Source of the DNA: Prevotella sp. UBA5379
Lineage (GTDB): Bacteria > Bacteroidota > Bacteroidia > Bacteroidales > Bacteroidaceae
Assembly: GCA_002409785.1 (NCBI GenBank)
Contig: DHOX01000079.1
Location: forward strand, 1-8,032
DNA: 8,032 nucleotides
Direction: 5' to 3'
Shown here one piece after another: positions 1 to 6,162 of the stretch. The notes beneath the pieces were generated by a model. The model was given only the letters and a program-made list of their open reading frames with translations. It made no database searches and was not told the origin of the DNA. The stretch's first letter is position 1. Each line of letters starts with the position of its first letter. A program made the position numbers and the translations under genes.

Positions 1-2
1 TT

Positions 3-1253
3 CAGTTTGATGACCAGGGACGTCTCTTGCGGGATACTAAGGCAGCCACGACAACTGAGCTTGATCTTTCTGGTACAAAACTGGATACACTGGAACTGAA
101 GGGACTGTCTGTTCTGCCTCATCTGACATCGGTTGATCTTTCTCATAATGGCTATGGTCCCAGATTCGACTTTTCCCTGTTGCCTGAGCAGATCAAAAGT
201 GTTAACCTGTCAAATAACGATATTTACGAATATCCCGGTCTGGTGAATATTCAGACCGCTGAGAACGGTGATGAAACGGTGACCGTTCTACACCATTTGA
301 CTAAATTAATTCTGCCTCATAGTGCACAATACAACTGTGTGGAAATTCCTACTTATTTTGCCCAGGTAAAAGGCTTGGATATGGAGATGCAGAATGCGGC
401 TGGTACACTGAAACCTTACACTACGCTGAGGGATGTCCCGGATGAAGCTACAAGAGCCTATCTGAAAGAGGTCTTTCCTTCTGTCTTTACGGGGGATCAG
501 ATCGATATCAGCAAACGATTAGTGAAATTGACAGAAGCGAATGCGAATATTGCTTTATCTAAAAAGTATATTCCTTCAACAAGTTCCACCAACGAGATCA
601 AATCGGTGGAAGGCGTGGAATATATCATTATGAATCCTGGATACAGGGGTGGCACTATATTCATTGATGCCCATGATCAATGTGTATTGCCTTACATTGC
701 AACAAATCTGTATATGAACCAGTTTATCATTTCTAAAGTCAGCACAAATTTGTTAAACTTATCGGCTTCTACTCGGTTATGTTGCTTCAGCATTACTAGT
801 AATGATTCTATAGAGAGTGCTGATTTAAGCCATTGTACTTTAATGGGGACAAGGGACAAGATGACAGAATTCGACATTGGCGATCCAAGCCAGATAACCC
901 TGATTCGTTGTCCCAAACTGACGTCTCTCTCTATACCCAAAACTGCTCATATTCTGGGTGGAATAGATTTGGAACATTTGCCGTTATTGAAAGATTTAAA
1001 TCTTTCGACAATGAGTTATGTCCAAGACCTTGCTCTTCAGGATATTAAAAACTGTAAATTAACTTTTTATGAAATGAAAATGCCTTCGGGCTGGACATGG
1101 AATCCATTTTTTAGTGTAGATGAGCAAACTTATAACCGACCTTCGGTTAAAGCCTTCCTTGATAAGTATCATTCCCAATTCCAATGTTCCCCTGGACCGG
1201 CTGACCCTGATTCAGGTGGCGAATTTTATGATTGGGCAGCTGACTATAAATAA
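3..1253 (+). CDS. Leucine-rich-repeat surface/secreted protein, 5' end missing (partial)
   Basis: The frame is open to the left edge of the window, so the start codon and any signal peptide are not visible; 416 residues are present. A TTG at 27 could formally serve as a start, but the upstream codons continue the frame (QFDDQGRLLRD), so it is almost certainly internal. Residues 18-80 form degenerate leucine-rich repeats (TELDLSGTKLDTLELKGL, LTSVDLSHNGY, IKSVNLSNNDI). A second LRR-like stretch lies at about 296-352 (ITLIRCPKLTSLSIP, LPLLKDLNLSTM). Between them, about 85-290, is a long segment without clear repeats. The tail is acidic and ends GGEFYDWAADYK, with no visible type IX sorting domain. 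LRR domains usually mediate protein binding; a role in docking a host haemoprotein is only inferred from the HmuY/receptor genes downstream. The next gene starts 23 nt after the stop, consistent with one operon. Family-level call; exact role unknown. Confidence 0.75.
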   Translation, partial: QFDDQGRLLRDTKAATTTELDLSGTKLDTLELKGLSVLPHLTSVDLSHNGYGPRFDFSLLPEQIKSVNLSNNDIYEYPGLVNIQTAENGDETVTVLHHLTKLILPHSAQYNCVEIPTYFAQVKGLDMEMQNAAGTLKPYTTLRDVPDEATRAYLKEVFPSVFTGDQIDISKRLVKLTEANANIALSKKYIPSTSSTNEIKSVEGVEYIIMNPGYRGGTIFIDAHDQCVLPYIATNLYMNQFIISKVSTNLLNLSASTRLCCFSITSNDSIESADLSHCTLMGTRDKMTEFDIGDPSQITLIRCPKLTSLSIPKTAHILGGIDLEHLPLLKDLNLSTMSYVQDLALQDIKNCKLTFYEMKMPSGWTWNPFFSVDEQTYNRPSVKAFLDKYHSQFQCSPGPADPDSGGEFYDWAADYK

Positions 1254-1276
1254 TAATCTTTTAAAATTTAAGTTTT

Positions 1277-1729
1277 ATGAAAAAAGTAACTTTTCTTTTT
1301 ATGATGATTATGGCGTTTGCCGGTGTAACAAATGTAAATGCCAAATGTGAAACCTGTCAGTATCTTGCCACTTCTGCAACAGATGAATATGATGGAACCT
1401 ATTCGGGTGCAGCCGTTCCTACCCGAATGAATGGTGTTCTGATTAGTAGTGGTAAGGAATATAACTGTGCTTTTGAAATCAGTAATGGCATTCTTGAAGG
1501 TGATTTCACAGTAGGTCCTCATGATGTCTATATGTTTTCTTCTACAGTTATCACAGGTGTAGGGACTTATCCTGTAACAGGATATATTATCCTTTTAGGA
1601 TTTAAGATGCCCTATACGGGTATTGTGACAGTAACTGATCTGGATGGTAATTCTCTGTCATTTACTTGCAATGCTCATTTAAGTAAAACGGGTTTAGAAT
1701 CTGATTTTTCTTTTACGGGTACAAAATAA
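1277..1729 (+). CDS. Small secreted protein, probable calycin-like beta-barrel domain
   Basis: A 150-residue protein with a clear Sec signal peptide (MKK, hydrophobic residues 5-18, probable cleavage after VNA at residue 22). No lipobox is present, so it should be periplasmic or secreted. The mature part is beta-rich: TYSGAAVPTR near 41-50, alternating strands through 62-130, ending SDFSFTGTK. That pattern, a YxG-type opening strand and a final FxFTG strand, resembles Bacteroidetes calycin-like domain proteins that bind small hydrophobic ligands; I recall it but could not search it. Four cysteines remain after cleavage: C24 and C27 (a CETC motif at the mature N-terminus), C64 and C131. The CxxC is not followed by His, so it is not a c-type haem attachment site. 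It sits between the LRR gene (23 nt) and a lipoprotein gene (25 nt) on the same strand, so it is probably co-transcribed with the haem receptor. Ligand unknown. Confidence 0.7.
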   Translation: MKKVTFLFMMIMAFAGVTNVNAKCETCQYLATSATDEYDGTYSGAAVPTRMNGVLISSGKEYNCAFEISNGILEGDFTVGPHDVYMFSSTVITGVGTYPVTGYIILLGFKMPYTGIVTVTDLDGNSLSFTCNAHLSKTGLESDFSFTGTK

Positions 1730-1754
1730 GTTATAATTCTATTTGCAATAAAAA

Positions 1755-2399
1755 ATGAAATATCGTTTATTTTCCGTTGCGTCACTGATGATGCTGGTCT
1801 GTCTGACTTTCTTTTCTTGTTCAGAAGATGAGAAAATCATTCAGACTCCAGTGTCTGAGGAGAATCTGAACGCAGCCAAGAAGGTCTTGAATGACAGTAT
1901 CGTACTGAATGCGAAGGGCATGATGGGTCAAGTAAATAAAACACTTCTCCCCGAAGGGTGTCCTTTGAAGTATTACTTTTCTTGGAAGGGTGATTCACTG
2001 AATATCCAGATTAGAAAATTCTCAGTCGGCAGAATGCCTGTTACAATTTATTTTGGTATCAATTGCGCTTTTATGAAGTTGAATACATGGGAAAAAGATG
2101 AGTATAAAGGGAAAGGCTGGATCAAGTTTGAAGGTATAGGTGGTGTTACTCACTATACAGGCAATGATCAGGATACCTCTCATAAGTATACGAATGGAGG
2201 TGGAGGAGGAGGCACCGTCACCGGCTATTTTAATGCTGATACCAATGAGATTGAGTTTGAGACGGAATTCAATGTGATGGATTTCTCAGCTGATGTCTAT
2301 CAGCAGAAGATAGATAAGAGCAGGATGGCTCATTTTAAGCAGGACTTTGCCAAATATGAAGCAGATCTTGCAGCCTATAAGAAGGCACATGGGATGTGA
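1755..2399 (+). CDS. Surface lipoprotein of unknown function in haem-uptake operon (DUF4903-like?)
   Basis: A 214-residue lipoprotein precursor: MKYR, a hydrophobic segment at 6-20, then a relaxed lipobox FFSC with the lipidated residue at C22. The cysteine is followed by SEDE, an acidic stretch like the export signals that place Bacteroidetes lipoproteins on the cell surface. The body has mixed strands (LKYYFSWKGDSLNIQIRKF at 71-89, TIYFGINCAFMKLNTW at 97-112), a six-glycine run at 148-153, then more strands to about 178. The last 30 residues are a charged helix (YQQKIDKSRMAHFKQDF onward) that may pack against the barrel or form a coiled coil. The layout resembles my memory of the Bacteroides family DUF4903, which I could not verify. 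It starts 25 nt after the preceding gene, and 11 nt separate its stop from the receptor ATG, suggesting translational coupling. Biochemical role unknown; an accessory in haem capture is inferred from position only. Confidence 0.7.
   Translation: MKYRLFSVASLMMLVCLTFFSCSEDEKIIQTPVSEENLNAAKKVLNDSIVLNAKGMMGQVNKTLLPEGCPLKYYFSWKGDSLNIQIRKFSVGRMPVTIYFGINCAFMKLNTWEKDEYKGKGWIKFEGIGGVTHYTGNDQDTSHKYTNGGGGGGTVTGYFNADTNEIEFETEFNVMDFSADVYQQKIDKSRMAHFKQDFAKYEADLAAYKKAHGM
2196..2213 (+). repeat. GGN codon run encoding six glycines
   Basis: Six consecutive glycine codons (residues 148-153 of the unknown lipoprotein) form ggaggtggaggaggagg, containing six GG pairs separated by single bases. The run probably encodes a flexible loop between two strands. 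On the coding strand it also fits a two-layer G-quadruplex pattern, which would be weak. It is a simple-sequence tract that could vary in length by slippage in units of one glycine without a frameshift. Confidence 0.7.
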
Positions 2400-2410
2400 A
2401 ATCGGATAGG

Positions 2411-4564
2411 ATGAAAAGAAACTTTCTTTCGGCCATCATCATACTTTCTTCCGTGCCGGTCACTGTTCCTGTCTTGGCTCAGACCCAGCAGGAACATAGT
2501 GACTCCACGAAGATGATAACGGTGACTGGAGATATGCAGAAGAAAACCTATCAGCTGCAGGGGGTCACGGTGACGGGTTCAGCCATCCTGAAACCTATTA
2601 AAATATCGCCTGTCACTACTCAGGTGCTGGAAGGTAAGGCTTTGGCAGATGCCGGATATTGTAATCTGCAACAGGTGCTGCTGATGGAGACTCCGGGGAT
2701 GAATATCCAGAAAGTGGGGTTTGGCAATGAACTCAACATGGATGGACTTGATGCCCGTCATGTGCTCTTCCTCGTAGACGGTGAACGTATGACCGGAGAC
2801 ATGGCGGGCAATCTTGATTATGAGCGTTTTAATCTTCATGCTATCGATCATATAGAGATCATCAAGGGGGGAAGCAGTACTCTTTATGGCTCGATGTCTT
2901 CCGGTGCAGTGATCAACATGATTACGAAGAAGACTGACAAACCTGTGTCTATAGAGGCTGGAGTGCGCTGGGGACAGATGAATGAACGCAATTATAAGAA
3001 TCCCAAGAAAAGGGATTTCCTCTATATGTTCGAGAAGGATGTTGACAAGCCTAATCTGCAAACCTGGGTCTCTGCCGGATTACATCAGGGGAAGGTTACC
3101 TCGCAGACCGATGTCTGTTATAGTTCATCGGATGCTTTTAATCTCTATCAGAAAAAGAATGATACGAAAACTTATACGGCTAAGGTTAATAAATTCCTTG
3201 ACCATGATGTGACGGTGACCAGCACACTGCCCCGCCCGCCGATGGGGGTGGAAGGTGACCAGCATGTCTCTCTGGCACAAAGACTTTATTATGAGCCTTT
3301 CCGCGGGTTGCATCTGCAGGCTGACGGTACGGCATTCTTTATGAACACGTATGATATGATCCCTGATCTTGTATTCACGCAGTCGAAAGATTTCTCATGG
3401 GGTGCACAGGGAAAGTATGACTTGAAAGATTGGCTGGATATTACGGCGGGCGTGCATACAGATTTCTATTACCGTTACAAGCGGCATGAACGGCGGAATG
3501 AACGCAGAAAGGTATACAACTCGCGGGTTATGGAACCTCGGCTCGTCCTGGAGAGCCACTATTTCAAAGGGCATGACCTGCAGATGGGTCTGGACTATTT
3601 CGGAGACCGTCTTACGAGTGACCGTTTCGTGAACCGTAAGATGACATCCCGTTCACTGAAGGAAACCGAGTGCTACCTTCAGGATGAATGGGTTCCTTCT
3701 GACAAGTGGATGTTCTCTCTGGGGGTGCGTACTAATTTCAGCCATCAGTTTGGTTTCATGTGGATGCCGAAGATCGCTGCTAAATATAATGTCAGTGATC
3801 ATCTGGCCTTGCGTGCTGACTATTCGATGGGCTACCGGTCGCCGAGCATTAAGGAACTGTTCTTCAACTGGGATCATCTGGGAATGTTCATGATCAAGGG
3901 GAATGAATATCTGAAACCTGAAAAGAATAATTATTTTTCTCTGGGAGCTGAATATAACCGTGGGGATTTCTTTCTTAACGGAACTGTTTATGCGAACCTC
4001 TTCCGCCATAAGATAGAAGGAGTGTGGCGCATTTATGACATGCAATATAATTTCGAGTATACGAATCTTGACAATCAGACTCTGGCAGGTACAGACTGGC
4101 TGATGAAATGGAAGTTCCTCAGGCATTGGCTGATGAACGCTTCCTGTTCGTATGTTTATGTGAGCAAGGAGAACGGTTTGCAGTTTAATACAACTTCTCC
4201 ATACGCTGCGACGGCAGGACTGGCTTACAGCTGTGACAATCATAGGAACTATGGCTTGAGAGTAAATTTGAATGCTTCTCTTATGGGGGAGAAAACTTAT
4301 GATGTGCAGGATCGTCTGACCGTTGACGGGATCAGCCATAAAGCTTATTTCCGCTGTAGACTGCCTGCCTATGTGCTTTGTAATCTGAATGTCCTTCAGA
4401 ATTTCGGATCATATCTCAAGGTCTATGCCGGCGTGAATAATCTTTTCAACTATAAACCGAAGACGCTGGGATCTGGCTTGACCGCTTTCAGTGTACCGGC
4501 AACGGCAGGAGCGAGGGTCTATGTACAGATGGAGGTGAAATTGGATGCGTTGTTCCATAAATGA
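2411..4564 (+). CDS. TonB-dependent outer-membrane receptor, HmuR-like (haem/haemoprotein uptake)
   Basis: Outer-membrane active transporter powered by TonB-ExbBD; the substrate is probably haem, as the next gene encodes a HmuY-family protein. I start it at ATG 2411 (717 residues) because this gives a good signal peptide (MKRNFLSAIIILSS, cleavage near VLA|Q at 23). A GTG at 2396 overlapping the previous stop would add five charged residues. After a short leader (possible TonB-box region YQLQGVTVTG, 47-56) comes the plug, about 56-175, with the usual VLFLVDGERM and IDHIEIIKGGSSTLYGS motifs. The remainder is a 22-strand-type barrel ending VYAGVNNLFNYKP and a final strand. Residues 475-501 contain YRSP, His489 and NEYL. 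These match the positions of the YRAP, His434 and NPDL elements described for Porphyromonas gingivalis HmuR, with substitutions. There is no N-terminal carboxypeptidase-like extension of the SusC type. A basic repeat lies at 355-367. The receptor assignment is firm; haem specificity is inferred. Confidence 0.88.
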   Translation: MKRNFLSAIIILSSVPVTVPVLAQTQQEHSDSTKMITVTGDMQKKTYQLQGVTVTGSAILKPIKISPVTTQVLEGKALADAGYCNLQQVLLMETPGMNIQKVGFGNELNMDGLDARHVLFLVDGERMTGDMAGNLDYERFNLHAIDHIEIIKGGSSTLYGSMSSGAVINMITKKTDKPVSIEAGVRWGQMNERNYKNPKKRDFLYMFEKDVDKPNLQTWVSAGLHQGKVTSQTDVCYSSSDAFNLYQKKNDTKTYTAKVNKFLDHDVTVTSTLPRPPMGVEGDQHVSLAQRLYYEPFRGLHLQADGTAFFMNTYDMIPDLVFTQSKDFSWGAQGKYDLKDWLDITAGVHTDFYYRYKRHERRNERRKVYNSRVMEPRLVLESHYFKGHDLQMGLDYFGDRLTSDRFVNRKMTSRSLKETECYLQDEWVPSDKWMFSLGVRTNFSHQFGFMWMPKIAAKYNVSDHLALRADYSMGYRSPSIKELFFNWDHLGMFMIKGNEYLKPEKNNYFSLGAEYNRGDFFLNGTVYANLFRHKIEGVWRIYDMQYNFEYTNLDNQTLAGTDWLMKWKFLRHWLMNASCSYVYVSKENGLQFNTTSPYAATAGLAYSCDNHRNYGLRVNLNASLMGEKTYDVQDRLTVDGISHKAYFRCRLPAYVLCNLNVLQNFGSYLKVYAGVNNLFNYKPKTLGSGLTAFSVPATAGARVYVQMEVKLDALFHK
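3481..3504 (+). repeat. Tandem 12-bp repeat inside the TonB-dependent receptor gene
   Basis: gcggcatgaacg (3481-3492) is followed directly by gcggaatgaacg (3493-3504), with one mismatch between copies. In the receptor frame it encodes the near-duplicated tetrapeptides RHER and RNER within a very basic stretch (RYKRHERRNERRK, residues 355-367). It is in frame and does not disrupt the barrel. It looks like a recent small in-frame duplication in a loop. Confidence 0.7.
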
Positions 4565-4573
4565 AGATCTAAA

Positions 4574-5269
4574 ATGAAACGAATAGTATATCTGACAGGT
4601 TTAGTGCTGGTGCTCCTGTCGTCATGCACGGAATATGATGCGGATGATTTTGATGGGAAGGTGCTGCCCCGTGTTACCGGTTATGTCACTGGTGTCAGTA
4701 ATGACTGGCTCTACTTTAACCTCCGTACGGGACAGGTATTTAACAGGACTGCTCCTAATCAGGATATCAAGGAGGGTGAACAACTCTCTCGCATGGACTG
4801 GGATCTGGCTTTCTGTGGTTATCACCTGCGGACGAATAGTGGTACCAGTGGCCCAGGAAAGGGTGGTGCCGTTGATCTGGGCTATGGCAATTATGACTAT
4901 TGGACGTCTAAGTCTCAGGTGCTGTCAAAGACTTTCACTCCTGATGATTCAACTGTCTCCGTGACTTATTCGCAGGCTGACTGGTACCATTATCTGGTGG
5001 TTAATAAGTTGGATTTTGACGAGAACCCATGGTTTGACCCTAATAATGGCATCCGGCAACTTCGTTCTTCGGGCAATCCCGTTCTGGGTAAAGCGATTGC
5101 CTTGAGCGGACCTCCTATGGAGTATACCCCGAGCCAGCACACTTATGCTGTCCGCTCGGCTGATGGGGAACATTACTATAAACTGATGATTGTGAGCTGG
5201 TATAATACGAACTCGGAAATTGATGATGACGGAGGACAGTTCAGTTATTATCTGGATGAATTGAAGTGA
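4574..5269 (+). CDS. HmuY-family haem-binding lipoprotein (haemophore-like)
   Basis: A 231-residue lipoprotein: signal segment MKRIVYLTGLVLVLLSSC with lipidated C18, followed by TEYDADDFD, an acidic stretch typical of surface-exported Bacteroidetes lipoproteins. The family signature is clear: WDLAFCGYHLRTNSGTSG at 76-93 followed by PGKGGA, close to the WDIAF...RTNSG...GGA block of HmuY proteins. The C-terminal half has HTYAVRSADGEHYYKLMIVSWYN at about 189-211, also typical. Known members bind haem between two axial ligands (two histidines in P. gingivalis HmuY; methionine pairs in several Bacteroides, Prevotella and Tannerella homologues) and pass it to a TonB-dependent receptor. Here Met182 in SGPPMEYTPS is the best candidate for the second ligand, and the first is unclear. 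The gene follows the receptor by 9 nt, the reverse of the hmuY-hmuR order in P. gingivalis. Family call is strong; haem binding by this copy is inferred. Confidence 0.88.
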   Translation: MKRIVYLTGLVLVLLSSCTEYDADDFDGKVLPRVTGYVTGVSNDWLYFNLRTGQVFNRTAPNQDIKEGEQLSRMDWDLAFCGYHLRTNSGTSGPGKGGAVDLGYGNYDYWTSKSQVLSKTFTPDDSTVSVTYSQADWYHYLVVNKLDFDENPWFDPNNGIRQLRSSGNPVLGKAIALSGPPMEYTPSQHTYAVRSADGEHYYKLMIVSWYNTNSEIDDDGGQFSYYLDELK

Positions 5270-5352
5270 CGGACAATAAGACCGGAATTTGCAGGGATAG
5301 ACGTACAAAATAAAAATTGTGCCGCGGGCTTCTTCGAATCAGAAAAAATGTT

Positions 5353-5373
5353 TAAATTTGCTTGTTGGCAAAT
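5353..5373 (+). promoter_or_regulatory. Possible promoter -7 element with overlapping inverted repeat, upstream of DUF169 gene
   Basis: TAAATTTG at 5353-5360 is an exact match to the Bacteroidetes -7 consensus TAnnTTTG. A six-base inverted repeat, ATTTGC (5356-5361) and GCAAAT (5368-5373) with a 6-nt spacer, overlaps it and could be an operator or a small leader hairpin. Transcription would begin near 5367, about 17 nt before ATG 5384, which favours that start over ATG 5348. The -33 region is poor (no TTTG about 20 nt upstream), so the site may be weak, regulated or a chance match in A/T-rich DNA. Confidence 0.35.
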
Positions 5374-5383
5374 AGAAAACATT

Positions 5384-6100
5384 ATGGAGTCGAGTGAATT
5401 TGTGTCAGAGTTCCGGGCAGCCTTCGGGGCTATACCGTCCCTGCCGATGGCTTTTTATTATAGCGATAAACCTGTAGCAGAAACCGTGAAAAGAGGGGGC
5501 TGTATATTCAAGTTCTTTCCGAAGGTGTTCCTGGGAAATACGGTGAGTCTTAATGCTGAAACTATTGGCTGTGGGGGTGGTAAATTCTATACGGGTTTCG
5601 TGGATTTACCTGACTGCATTCCCGATTTTGTTTCCGTGAAAGAGAAATATAAAGATTCGCCAGAGAAAGTATGCCGGTTTATTAACCAGATAGGGGTTGA
5701 GAAGGCCCATGGTAAGTATCTGAACTTTCAGCGGGTAGACCGCATGGGCCATCTGGATAATATTGAAGGGCTTATATTCTTCGCTACCCCTGATGTCTTG
5801 TCCGGTCTATGCAGTTGGGCTTTCTTTGACAGAGATGAGCCGGATACCGTCTCGACCCTCTTTGGGTCAGGATGTAGCAGTATTATCAGTACGATTGTAA
5901 ATGAGAACCGAAAAAACGGTTATCGTTGCTTTCTCGGGCTTTTTGATCCGTCAGTGCGCCCCTGGGTGGATGAGGATGTGTTGAGTTTTGCTATTCCGAA
6001 GTGCCGGTTGGATGTGATGATGAGAACACTTCCCCATACTTGTCTGAGTGGGACTTCTGCATGGAATAAGGTACGCAAAAGAATCAATGGGGTCATGTGA
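5384..6100 (+). CDS. DUF169-family protein, cytoplasmic, function unknown
   Basis: From ATG 5384 the product has 238 residues and no signal peptide or membrane segment. An in-frame ATG at 5348 would add 12 residues (MFKFACWQIENI). I prefer 5384 because family members usually begin close to the conserved PMAFYYSD block (here 21-28) and because a promoter-like element overlaps the upstream ATG. Recognisable DUF169 features are PMAFYYSDKP near the N-terminus, VKRGGC (C40), IGCGGGKFYTGF (C63), FGSGCSSI (C164) and LGLFDPSVRPWV followed by LSFAIPKCRLDVMM. There are nine cysteines (40, 63, 78, 97, 143, 164, 182, 207, 220); C40, C63 and C164 sit in the motif-like blocks and could bind metal or a cofactor, though no activity is established. 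It lies 114 nt after the HmuY gene, so it may be read through from the haem operon or have its own promoter. The link to haem is positional only. Confidence 0.8.
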   Translation: MESSEFVSEFRAAFGAIPSLPMAFYYSDKPVAETVKRGGCIFKFFPKVFLGNTVSLNAETIGCGGGKFYTGFVDLPDCIPDFVSVKEKYKDSPEKVCRFINQIGVEKAHGKYLNFQRVDRMGHLDNIEGLIFFATPDVLSGLCSWAFFDRDEPDTVSTLFGSGCSSIISTIVNENRKNGYRCFLGLFDPSVRPWVDEDVLSFAIPKCRLDVMMRTLPHTCLSGTSAWNKVRKRINGVM

Positions 6101-6162
6101 TCATTATTTCTTCGCATACGGAGATCATATCCTGACCGGCAGGTAGGGACGGATGAGTATGT

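Noticed and set aside
1346..1357. CETC considered as a c-type cytochrome haem-binding motif
   Set aside because: The required histidine after the second cysteine is absent (Gln follows).
1734..1754. Possible internal promoter (TCTATTTG) before the lipoprotein gene
   Set aside because: It does not fit TAnnTTTG because the TA is directly next to the TTTG, and the tight gene spacing favours read-through.
2396..2398. GTG start of the receptor overlapping the previous stop codon
   Set aside because: The ATG at 2411 gives a standard signal peptide; the five extra residues from the GTG would only add an unusual charged extension.
2579..3061. Minus-strand open frame of 160 codons opposite the receptor plug domain
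   Set aside because: Opposite strongly conserved plug motifs; the translated product has no protein-like features.
3653..4339. Long open frame on the minus strand (228 codons) within the receptor gene
   Set aside because: It lies wholly antisense to a clearly coding TonB receptor, the product has no recognisable domain or signal, and no promoter-like element precedes it. It is a codon-bias shadow.
6131..6143. CCTG-N5-CAGG inverted repeat between the convergent genes, considered as a terminator
   Set aside because: A four-base stem with no T-run on either strand; too weak to call.
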